DNA of 64,000 nucleotides from Siphonodentalium dalli. Taxonomy: Eukaryota > Mollusca > Scaphopoda > Gadilida > Siphonodentaliidae. Each line of letters starts with the position of its first letter. Positions within the stretch are counted from its first letter, which is position 1. Both the position numbers and the translations under genes were made by a program. The stretch spans positions 127,245,450 through 127,309,449 of the forward strand of contig CP136069.1 of NCBI GenBank assembly GCA_032622095.1, given 5' to 3'. The notes below the pieces were generated by a model. The model was not told where the DNA came from. It saw nothing but the letters and a program-made list of their open reading frames with translations, and searched no databases. Positions 10,495-22,300 of the stretch are shown in pieces.

Positions 10495-13400
10495 GATTCG
10501 ACGAGAATCACCGAATCAATTCTCGTAATGATTCTCGCGAAACTTTTAAATTTTCAGTGCTGTATGACTAACTTGATTCGGCATTTGATTCTCGCAAAAT
10601 TAAATGGATTTTAACCCCTGCATGCACTGGGTAGAGTAAATAATTTCGTACCCTGGCCAACTTGTACCCTCCGAAAAAAAAATTTATATGCGTGGTTTCG
10701 AATTCAGCTCAAAATGTCATCAGGCACTTGCCTCAAATGGCACCAGGCACTGAAACAATATTATGAACTTATTCGAATCCAGCAACAAAGTCGATTCAAA
10801 GTGACAAAGTCGACTCGCTAATGTTTCCCCAAGGAAGGTCGTATATATGTTCGATGGTAACCTATTCAAGACCACTTGTGGCAGCTACAAATGCGAGAAG
10901 ACCAAGTCGTTACAAAAACGTAATATAATGTATTAATTGTGCATTAAAACAAGAGGGTAACATGATTATATAGCTTATTTTGACATATAAAAAACAAATT
11001 GTTTGAAGCAAGCATATTTTATAATATATATGCAAACTAGATCAATGGTGGCAAAATAATATTTTTAAAAGTACATCTGTATGAGCGAAATCCACATTGC
11101 ATGTAGACCAATTATGTATGTGCCGTATCAATTGTCGAAATCGCGACCAGAAATGATCATGTGAAATGTAACTTGATAGTGCAAGGCCAAAGTAGCAAAG
11201 TTTATTTTGTTCTATTCTCAAAAATAACTTAGAAATTTATAATTATTTGAAATGAACCAGCATCAATGAATCCATGTTTAAATAGGTACACATACACAAA
11301 CGAATGCGCAATATAACTTCAATAACATTCCGAGTAACAGTTAGGAAAGTATATGAACCATAATGTCTGGTTAGTACTGGTGTGTACAAGTGAAAACATT
11401 TTATCATTCTGAGCATCTTACACTTAATATCTCACTGACAGGACATCAAATTTGCCCGAATGGCATCAAAATTCACCGTATGTCGTCGATTTTGCCAAAA
11501 AGGCATCAAAATTGCCGGAGGGCGTCAATAGTCCCTATGACATCAAATTTACCCGAATGGCATCAAAATTATTATTATGTAGATCGACATTGTACATGTA
11601 TATATAAAATGCTAATATTGATCAATTGGCTACAACCTGATGATAAATATAAAACACATATAATAACAAGATACTGTATACATATTCTCATTTAAAATAC
11701 CAACAGAAACTGTTGTAAATATGATTTTTTGTGTATCAATTAAAATATAACCATCATTTGTGGTACATATAAAGTACGAATATTGATCAATTGGAATTCA
11801 CACGATGCTAAATATTATACACGTGCAATACCAACATATATAAAATACAAACAAAAACTGTCTATGCAGTAAAATAGGATTTTTGTATGTAAAATTAAAA
11901 TCTAGTCATCACTCGCGTTATAGACTTGATTCGAAAATGAATATCCATGCATATATTTCACGTGTGTGTAAAATTAAATATAGCCATCACTCTCGCGGTA
12001 TCATCCAGACTCGAAAATTAATACACATACATTGTAGATTGTTACATGTATGGCATATATACTTGCCGTGCAGAACACTTCCAATGTCAAATTGTGCTAA
12101 CACGTAACTAGTATGACTGTCCCAGGAGATGCTGCATACACTGATATCAGCACTTATTTAGACATAACAATTTCTCTATACCATGCAAGGAGTCAAACTG
12201 ATACGAAATATAAATACACTGTAAATGCAGTATATACACACACCAATATTATTTAAAATGCGCACATAGAAGCTATTAATCAGTACCGTATATATATTTG
12301 TATTACATGATTCGATATAACGAGTTACAAGCGCGACAGACACAGCAATTTGGGTAATAATAAAAATATTATAATCTAAGACAATGTATTTGCACGGCTT
12401 TTAGTTTAGCCAATTAAAACAAGACAGCATATATATATGTGTGTGTACTTATAAGGCACTGGGTTCGAATTATTGGAAACAATGCAAGTCAGATGACGGG
12501 TCAAGTCCCACAGACTATGACACATTGTCAGAACAAATTTAATGTTATATAGGTATGTAGACCTATCTCTCCTCCTAAGAAGGTTGGCGGCTATAAAGCA
12601 TAAAACTGTAGCACGAGCACCTCTTCCATGTTCATCGATCATAATCACGCTCACTGTTAGTTTGGTAAGTTCACCGTACAGTATCAAAGATGTGAATCGA
12701 GCTTGAATTGTATTCGAACAGTTGTGCGTCGTCAAAGGAGATAATGTTTTGGTTGGATCATACCTCGTTCATGTGTGTCGTCTTCAAACTGGCTGAGCGT
12801 CGGGAACCTGATGGATCACAGGTCTGATCAAACAATCATGAATATCGCCCAGTATGAATGATTTTAGAAGTATGAATTCTAGTTCGATCCAGTGTCGAAT
12901 AAACTCGATCAGATAGTGTACGTTAATATTTCAAAATGATAAATTTCAGTTAAAACCATGTTAAAACCATTGTAAAATCAAGTTAAAATAAAGTTATCGT
13001 TACGTCGAACTGAGTTTCGATCGGTCGGCAGTAAAAGTCAATTCAATATGAAATAAACGCGTCTGCATGTCGACCCATGGTAAAGAAGAGAACAACTCAT
13101 TGTGTGTTAATTAAATGACATGCTATTGTGCAGCATGCGTGTTGTGGCGCATGAACGAAGAATGAATTAGGCCATATGAATTATTTATTGGGATAAGAAG
13201 ACATATAGCTATAATAGGCGAAAGCATGTTAAACTGCCAAAATAAAGCATAATTACTTTATTTGTGGACAACTTAACGCAATCAAATATCGTAGCTATTA
13301 CAAGATAGTCCACGGACTATTGATCGAGCGATCCAATGAATAATTAGGAAACCATATGTTCTTATAGAGTGAAGGCAAATATAGATGATTAATAGTTACT

Positions 13401-13499
13401 CCGAGAAAATTAAATCTTTTAATATGTTTTACAAACATAATAAAAGTTACCAATAATGTGCTATGCATGTGATGTTCAACCTCTCCTGTTCACTGACTC
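10495..13499. other. 3-kb non-coding stretch
   Basis: Strongly AT-rich with only short, stop-bounded frames and no recognisable domain. A minor internal repeat is seen at 11440-11570, where CATCAAATTTGCCCGAATGG and variants recur three to four times. No exon with RS character that could be the missing 5' part of the downstream gene was found. Confidence 0.5.
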
Positions 13500-13501
13500 T
13501 A

Positions 13502-13964
13502 ATGGGGTCGTTGTCGTAATGTTTTATACATAGATGCACACCGTGTGCATTTCTGTATACATAAATGCACACGAGTCTCACTTCGAAAGTGTCACATGAC
13601 AGGTCATTGTCGTAGTGTTTTCTACATAAATTCTAGTTGAGTCATGAACATAGTGCGTACCGGTATCCTGTTGGAAGCAGCAATCTGCGAAAGCGGGCAT
13701 GTTTACCTACCGGTACATAAATGCACACACGTTGATATTTTTTAGCAAGTTCAGTTTCTTCCGTTCATCGCACATAATTTCGTAATTGTGATAAAAGAAT
13801 GTCTTTATCAGAACTACAGAAGAAAAATAGTCTGAATTGAGGCAGACGGCAATTATTTACGGCAACATTTCAATCTCGCGCCGACTAAGACTGTTGTGCA
13901 TTTATGTATACATAAATGCATATGGTGTGCATTTATGTATAAAACATTACGACAATGACCCCAT
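13502..13964. mobile_element. TA-flanked inverted-repeat element (TAATGGGGTCGTTGTCG family), complete copy
   Basis: Ends ATGGGGTCGTTGTCGTAATG and the inverse CATTACGACAATGACCCCAT are each bordered by TA (13500-13501 and 13965-13966). Just inside, GTGTGCATTTCTGTATACAT and mirrored copies form further hairpins. TA borders suggest a Tc1/mariner-type target, but the flanking CTAA/TTAG symmetry makes the exact duplication uncertain. Confidence 0.7.
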
Positions 13965-15366
13965 TAGCTGCACTGACTGGTATCCCAAGAACATTCTAGA
14001 CATGAGATGCTGAATTTTAACCTCTTCCATGCACCGACTGGCATCACAAGAACGTGCTACACCGTAAACCTATGGGAGGCCAAATTTACATTTAATATTT
14101 AGCTAATTACGCTTAAGAGTACCGGTAATACATTCTGTTTAAGCATAATGCTAAATATTACGCATAAGCGTAAAGCTATTGCGCTTAAGCAAGGTTTCCG
14201 TTACTACAGCTCAGCGTCCATGAAACGGCCTCATTCCATTCGCTGATGATCTGTTTGAGACATACATGTACCTAAAGTTAATAGCAGTCTATCGTAAAAA
14301 ATCTGACTTCAACGGGAGTTAGAGGGTTAAACAGAAGACTGGTGAAAAAGCGGGACAATTTAGCACTGTACATGTATGTTACCAGTACTGTGTAACCCTT
14401 TGAAATAAAAGCCCCAAAAACTACAACACAATGTTTGAGGTGCAGTCAAATAGTGAGGTTGTATACAATTTTTCGTAATACACATATGAAAATGCAATAC
14501 ACATGAAAATATCGCAGTAACATCAAAGAATGCCTGACTGCTGAGTACGCAAATATTTTGTGCACGGAATTTCCGTTTATGAAACTACTCACGCTCGGAG
14601 ATCAAACTATAGTTGTTGGACTAATGTAGACTCTGTAAATATATTGTCAAAAGTTACTGTCATCAGTAATTGGCTGCTTCCATTTCAGCTCCAGGGAAGT
14701 TTTGACATATGGAATTTGAATTACGCTTAGGCATAATTAATACAAATTCCATATTCTTAAGCATAATGCTCTATTATGGCTCAAATAGTGGGATAGACTG
14801 ATGATGACGCAACATAGAAAGAATGTTTCACTGGTATCTGGACAAGTTAGCCCCGCTCGAAGTTGGCCCCATAAGACAGCCCCACGCGAAAAATTACCCC
14901 ATTAATTAGAACTGATTAAATCGGCTCAATTTTATTGAGATAGTGTTTATTTTGGCTAATTGTGAAGTCGGCAACTTAATTTGATCGAGACAGTGTAGTG
15001 TTTATTTCTAAGGCTAATTATGAAGTTTGGAATGTTTACTTAGTTATAGTAACAACACAATGAACTTCACTTATAGGCAGTCACTGACAGTGGCTCAGTT
15101 ATAAAAACAATGATAGTTGCCGACAGACAATGAAAGAAAGCTGCTAAGTTCTGTTGATCATTAATCGTGACAAAACGATTGCCTTTCATTCTCCTCACCA
15201 GCCAATATGACCTGTCTCTCTAACGTGCCATGAAGACATATCGTATAGAATGCCTCAACACTCGGTCAGCCATGTCCTCCCACAACCTGTTCTGTTCCTT
15301 TTAGCAACCAGCCAGTCAACAACCATCAACTGAGAATATAGATAAGACAAAAGCAAAGAATACGCT
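13965..15366. other. Non-coding stretch with palindromic AT-rich motifs
   Basis: Contains repeated inverted motifs of the type ATTACGCTTAAG / CTTAAGCATAATGC (14060-14200 and 14720-14775), probably one more decayed element. No protein-coding evidence. Confidence 0.45.
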
Positions 15367-15590
15367 CTAGTCTAGACTATTGAGGCCAAAAGGCGTAATG
15401 GTCTGTAGTAAATAAATCCCATGTTTTTCCCGTTGCTTACGAAATGGTGTGATATACTCTGGCAAGTCATTCCACTGGTTGAGAACACGTTCTGTAAAGA
15501 AATATAATCTAAAGTTTTTGTTACATCTATTAGTGTGGATCTTATATCTGCCCTCTCGTCCTCGTATCACTCTTTCTTTAGAAACAACTC
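15367..15590 (-). pseudogene. LINE reverse-transcriptase C-terminal fragment
   Basis: The minus-strand frame reads RGREGRYKIHTNRCNKNFRL then YFFTERVLNQWNDLPEYITP. The FF..RV.N.WN.LP pattern is the usual tail of CR1/jockey-like LINE ORF2 proteins. No upstream reverse-transcriptase motifs are adjacent, so this is a 5'-truncated insertion in antisense orientation to the THRAP3-like gene. Confidence 0.7.
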
Positions 15591-16039
15591 ACCAACATCG
15601 ACAGTGAAATCGCCATTCATTGTCTGATGGCATGCAGGGTTCCGACTAGCAGTTTAGGTTAAACAGTATCTATTTCATAACAAAACATTTAACATATGTT
15701 TAATATGGTAATAAATATGAAGATAACATGAATTTGAAAATTTCAAAGAAGAAAATTATTGGGCAATAAGCCTTCAATGCTTATATAGAGTCATTTCAGT
15801 AGCTTCAGGCAATAAGGAGTTGTATTCCATTCACACACAACCGGTTATACTACTGGTAAGAGCTGATAACTACGTTCTTGACCAACAACTCAGGAATTAA
15901 AAAATCGCTAATTGACCTGGTATGCCATTCCATGCATGGAAAATTTCAGACATATATTGTCTTTGTTGCCAATTACCGGTACCATACTTATCCGTTTTGT
16001 ATGATATTGGTATTTGCAATTATTTTCTTTTAATTTCAG
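15591..16039. other. Non-coding sequence and end of the upstream intron
   Basis: Nothing recognisable except the polypyrimidine/AG acceptor (TATTTTCTTTTAATTTCAG) at its end, which implies that this is intron and that an upstream exon exists. Confidence 0.6.
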
Positions 16040-16329
16040 GTCCAGAAGTAAATCCACATATTTAAAGAGACGATCACGCTCGCTATCACGTGATAGAGCT
16101 AGACATAAGTCAAGATCTCCTCAGTCAAGGAGACGGGACTCTCAGAAATCAAAATCACCAAGACGTTCCAGGTCACCAAGAAGGCATGACAGAAGTGCAA
16201 GGAGATCTCACTCTCCACAGAGAAAAAGATCACGATCCCCTCCCCCCAAAAGAAAGAATTCACCGAGGAGGTCTCGTTCAAGGAGAAGAAAATCTTCTCC
16301 GCCTGCCTCCAGAAGAAGATCTAGCTCTG
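16040..16329 (+). CDS. THRAP3-like: Coding exon a (RS domain)
   Basis: Acceptor TTTAATTTCAG lies just before 16040 and donor GTAAGG begins at 16330. The exon enters with one base completing a codon and leaves in phase 1. It encodes 96 full codons of almost pure Arg/Ser/Pro/Lys, with many RS, SP and SPRR dipeptides (for example KSPRRSRSPRR), an SR-type low-complexity domain normally phosphorylated and used for nuclear-speckle interactions. Reading past the donor continues only a few residues before a stop, which supports the splice site. Confidence 0.85.
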
Positions 16330-19300
16330 GTAAGGGAGTCATGGGTCTAAAGGCCATTGCTATGCAGCATTACCATATCTAAAGAGGAATGTGGTTTCAG
16401 TGGCATCTGTCATAAATTCCGGACAAACTCTGTGCACCATTTGCCAGCTTTCTTTATATCGTTTATGAATGATTAATAATGAGCGTTTATTATCAGCTCA
16501 GAAAATATGTGGGGAAAATTGGTACGCAGAGGTAACAAGAAACGTGAAATGTCACGGGATAGGTGCCATTGTCCTCAAATGACTTAAAAGCACTAATAAT
16601 TTAGCAATTAAGAGCATTTATTATCAGCTTAAACCAATTCTTCATGCGAAGATACTACATGTCATATCTGTCACCCTTCATTTTTGACAGGCAATCCCCT
16701 AGTATAATAGTAAACATCATGATGTTTGTCAAGGGGGCTGGCAACATAATTTGCCAGGGGTTTGCCAATGAATGAGTTAACAGGTAAAGGCACTGATAAG
16801 AAACAAATTGATTCCCAGATGTGTGGATATTCTGAAACATGCCTCTCAAATTCCACGAGATACATGTTCAGTACAGGCCTCAAGATATGGTGCCCGACAT
16901 TTGCATAATGAGGTCCTAAGAGGGTGAATTTTGCAGGCCTGCAATTTTGAGGCGAACGACCACGTTCAGTTCGCCTGGAGGTTTCCTAAAATAAAAATGA
17001 TGTGAACAAAAACAGGTCACGTCAAAGTTTTTAGTCGAGTTTAAAAAAAACTTGACTTATGGTTTGGCGAGGAACGGTTGGCGGGCGGCGGGCGGACCTA
17101 AAGAATGCCTTATAACTTTGACATTTGTGAACGGATTCAAAAAATGTATGGTATGGCAGTTGCTCCCAATGACTATTTACTGCATGTAGAAAACGGGTCA
17201 CGTCCGAACTTTTTTACAAGAGTTATCCATCTTAGATGGTTTTTAGTTAAGTTTTTCACCGATAGCACGATAACTCACGCAAATATTAACCAATTTCAAC
17301 AATATGTGGTATATGAGACTCTTGCAACAATATCTCGGACGAGTTCGAAAACCAGGTTTGTCCAAATTATTTTCGCGGAGTTATGGGTCTTAGTTTGTCT
17401 ATTTTTAGCAATTTTATCACCGTTGGCGCAATAACTTGATGAAATATTAACCGATTTCAACAATATTTGGTATATGAGTCTCCTGCAACAATATCTCGGG
17501 ACGAGTTCGAAAACCAGGTTTGTCTGAATTTTTTCGCTGAGTTATGGGTCTTAGTTTGTCTATTTTTAGCAATGTTATCATCGTTAGCGCGATAACTCGA
17601 TGAAATATTAACTGATTTCAACAATATTTGGTATATGAGTCTCCTGCAACAATATCTCGGACGAGTTCGAAAACCAGGTTTGTCCGAGTTGTTTTCGTGG
17701 AGTTCTGGGTCTTAGTTTGTCTATTTTTAGCAATGTTATCACCGTTAGCGCGATAACTCGATGAAATATTAACCGATCCCAACAATATTTGGTGTATGAG
17801 TGTCCTGCAACAATATCTCGGACGAGTTCGAAAACCAGGTTTGTCCAAATTTTTTTCGCGGAATTATGGGTCTTAGTTTGTCTATTTTTAGCAATTTTAT
17901 CACCGTTAGCGTGATAACTCAATGAAATATTAACCGATTTAAACAATATTTGGTATATGAGTCTATTGCAACAATATCTTTGACGAGTTCGAAAACCTGG
18001 TTTGTCCGAATTTTTTTCTGGAGTTATGGGTCTTAGTTTGTCTATTTTAATCACAATTTTATCACCGTTAGTGCGATAACTCAATGAAATATTAATGGAT
18101 TCAATTGATATTTGGTATATAGGTCTATTGCAATAATATACCACCGTCCAATTTTTTTCCCGGGGGTTGTGCACCTTATTGGCAGAAGTTTGGTTCGACT
18201 GCCAAAAAACTCGACAAAAGCATCTTAGATGCGTACCCCTTGTTTTTATAGGTCTCGCAATCACCGATTCTCCCCTTAATTATTGCTCAGTAAAGTCCCA
18301 AAATGGACATTTCGAATTATAACTTCAATTAGTTACTCATTGCTAGGTAATAATACCAGAAGTAGTGATATAACAGTTTATGTAACACTTCTTGTAACCT
18401 ATAAGTTACCAAAGCACAAATTAGGTGAGCAAAAAATAGTTTACGCAAAATTATGAAATCTCCAGGCCTGATTTTACGCTACCCCACACAGCCGGCTACC
18501 ATCACTAAATTCATTCTCTGGGGAACTCATTTTGCTTAGGCCTCATCTTTTCTGGAAAGTAACTCTTATCATCAAATTGCCAATTTTTTAAGTTTCTTTT
18601 GTAAGTTTCTTTTTTAGTTTAATATCTCTATACCCCCATATTGGCAGATGACACTTATGCATAATCGAGGTGTCCAATGGGGGCACATTGCAGAATGAGG
18701 TCCCCAGAGAATGAATTTGGTGATGCTAGCGGCTGTGCGGGGCAGCATCACTAAATTCACTCTCTGGGAACAGGGGACATCATTCCTCAAAATTCCAGCA
18801 CCATATTTTGTGGCCTGGTTCAGTATATACAGTAATGCCCTAAATAATCGACTCTTTAACTACAGCAGAATTATGGGTAACTTTTCAGGATTTAGTCGGA
18901 AATATGGCTTGTTGCCATTCATCAGGAAAGCTCTCGGGGAGAGCTTTCCGATGAATGGCAACAAGCCATATTTCCGACTAAATCCTGAAAAGTTACCCAT
19001 AATTCTGCTGTAGTTGAAGAGTCGATTATTTAGGGCATTACTGTATATCTGAGAGCATCTGAAATACAAAATTTTACTTTTTCGCCTTGCTTCGCCAAGC
19101 TTTTGGGTACCAGCATTCTTATATTAAACTCTTCCATAACTGGAGCTTCCTGAAATTTTGCGAAAAACCTGTGCTAATGCATTCTCTTATATATGCCAGT
19201 CTCCCATAGGGAGCATCGCATATATAAGTGAATACATTGGCGTAATAATATTTACCTTGACATTGTAAACCAGTGCATTCTGTTATATATGAGAGGCTCC

Positions 19301-22300
19301 CTTTGCGCATATATAAGAGACTAGCAGGGTTACCCGGCATTGCCCAGGTTAAAGTGATGAAAAACCCTCTGCATGCTGTGGATATTTGGTGGGAATAGAG
19401 AATACTCTTGCTCAAAGTGTTACACGTATTCTCATAAATTGTATATCCAAATAGCGTCAAAAAACTTGATTCTTAAACATGGAATATAAGTAGTGGCTCA
19501 CCTTGTCGATAGTCATTTTGTTTATCGCGATTAATCCGTTTCACCAATAAAGAAGTATTTATTCATTTACCACAGCGTATACGTCAGATGTTATGACATG
19601 AAATATGAACATCATAAACACATTAGATCGCAAATATAAAAGACGACAATTAGGTTTTACATATATAGAGATGTATCAATCAATCTAGTGGGTTAGACTA
19701 AGATTTTGAGGACACCTGGCTATCATCTCCATCAAGATACAGGTGTTTTAACCCTTTACCCAACAAAACGGCCAAAACCGGCCAAATAAAGCTTCAACAG
19801 CCTAAAATATCTTCGGTCTGTCTCAATAGAACCATACAAATATGGATATCATTGGAACCGGCTCCTTGACCACATTGTGATGGTTACAGTTATGCCCTGT
19901 GCCAATGCATTCTCTTATATATGCGAGTCGACCATAGGTCGCCTCGCATATATAAGAGAATGCATTGGCCTAAAAAAATCTTTTTTTACCATTTTTTCTT
20001 ACATTCTTTAACAATTTTATAATTTTTAATGTGTTAAGCCAATGCATTCTCTTATATATGCGAGGCGACCTATGGTCGACTCGCATATATAAGAGAATGC
20101 ATTGGCACAGGGCCGTTCTGTTGGGTAAAGGGTTAAAGTAATGTCCAGGTGTCCCTCTGTTCATGGTGCTAAATATTGAAGAAATATTCTCAGTTTAATG
20201 CTATGCGTGTATATCAGCTACAGCCCGACACAGAGCGAGATGTTGAGTGGTTTATTGTAAATGTTTTTGTGGAAACTATATTGAATGGAACAGACTCAAT
20301 TGTGTTATAATATATACATGATCCATTCTAATATGCGATTTCTGATGGTTCGATGTCTCCCAGTTTGCAAGAATATGTGTATATCTTAAATAAAATGAAT
20401 AATATATGTTTAATGCTTTCTTCTATGTATCAGTTTTGCTTGCTCACTATACGTTTTTAACATGAACGATTTGATTCCTCGTATCATTTGAGAAGAAAGT
20501 GTATGCATTTTATGGTAATTGGCACTAACATATTTTTTAACAGTTTTGGTGACCCTCCCTTCCCTATTTCAGACTGAAGCGGCGTCACTTTGTCATCATT
20601 TAACCACACACTTAGACTCATTGTGGAAATGCATATATAGACAGAACACAACGCGCATCTTAATCGAGAATCTTTTATCGCATGAGTTGCGGTTGGCGCA
20701 AGGATATATTTGCGTCGTCCGCAACGAGTTCGATAAAAGATTCGAGATTATGATGCAAGTTGTGTTCTGTATTTATTCTACACCGTTCAGTCAGATAAGT
20801 TCAATCCATGAATGTCACCTTCATTGTTACTATAGCTACCTTTATTGTGATTTAAGTCTGACAAATAACCAGTAATTATGGGGGGAATCACCGGAAGCGG
20901 ATGATAGACGTAATGTATGTCATCTTTCTTGGCGACAACGTCAACGAGAATAGTTCTGGCTTGTATTCCACTAGAGGTATACACTAATATGTATTCAATG
21001 GCTGGGATTCCGTTGAATACATGTGACTCAAGTCAATAGGTGTGGAATAAATATATATATACAATTGGTGAAAATTGCCGAGTATACAAATTCATATCAA
21101 ATTTAGGAAATTATGGCCCCCATATCTCTCACCCATTGGCACCAATTTGGCCTATCTAAACCACATGATTATATTCCACGTATCAGGGAGAAGAATTTGT
21201 TCCATGATTAAATTTTTCTAAGTGCGATCCAGAGATTCGATGAACAGAAAATGAGTAATAATGTTAGAAAAAATTCCCTTATAAGAGACGCGTGCGCGGA
21301 TTGCAGTCTACCGTATCAATCTGGTGGAAATCGGCGCTTAACATACTGTTTATCTTCTTTTTTTTTGTTCATCTCACCCTCTATTAAACCCTGACTCGGA
21401 TGGCCCCACTTGCGACATCCTTTAACCACACAATTAGACTCCTGATATCATGGACATGATTATTTATAAGTGTGGTGCTAACGGCGACTAAACAAATTTT
21501 GATCAAATTTAGTGCCCACCCACCCCCATCTCTCACCAAGCAGGACCAATATGGCGTCTGTAAATCACACGATTAGACTCTGAGTATCATGGATAAGAAT
21601 GTGCATCACTTTGGTGGATTGGCGCTAAAAATATTGCGTATCAATTTGGTGCCCCTCTGCCTTTCAGTGCACCCCTGACTCGAATGACCCACTGTTGACA
21701 GATTTAAGCCACACCATTAGACTCCTCATACCATGGGAATGATATTGTTTAGGTGTGGTGACAATTGGAGACTGAACCCATTCTTATAAAATTTAGTGCC
21801 CCCAACAATCTTTCATCCAAACGACAGCAATTTGGCATTTTTAGATCACATAATTGTATCATGGAGAAAAATATATATCAATTTGGTGGAAATCGGCGCT
21901 AAAATTAGTTTTATCAATTTTGGTTCCTCTCTCCTCTTCCGTGCATCCCTGACTCGAACGGCGCCACTTTTGATATTTTAAACATACCATTAGATTCCTT
22001 ATATCACGGGAATGATTATATATAAGTTTCGCAGCAATCGACGACAAAGATTTGTTCTGCCTTCCCCCTTTTCTGCGCCTGACAACAACGGCGTCACTTT
22101 AGAAAATTCTAACCCACACCATTATCCTTCTCGTAAAAAGTTACCCCTAGTAGACCCCTTTGGTGCCATCTAGATGGCCCCTCGGCGCTAAAATTAGTTT
22201 GATAAACTTTGGTGCCCCTCTCCCCTTCCGTGCATCCCTGACTCGAATGGCCCAACTTTTGACATTTTAAACCACACCATTAGATTCCTTTTATCACGGG

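Larger units (their letters stand above)
19489..20235. repeat. Dispersed repeat shared with 54.95-55.35 kb, interrupted by a TTAA element
   Basis: TAAGTAGTGGCTCACCTTGT..., CAATCTAGTGGGTTAGACTA, GATTTTGAGGACACCTGG and TGTCCCTCTGTTCATGGTGC match the 55-kb copy in the same order. The 381-bp element at 19752-20132 is absent from the other copy. Confidence 0.8.

Noticed and set aside
16090-16350. Alternative overlapping frame across the RS exon
   Set aside because: The RS frame is the one that splices in frame to the nine downstream exons; the alternative is a shadow.
17608-18264. 218-residue minus-strand frame
   Set aside because: Repeating translation of the 160-bp tandem array.
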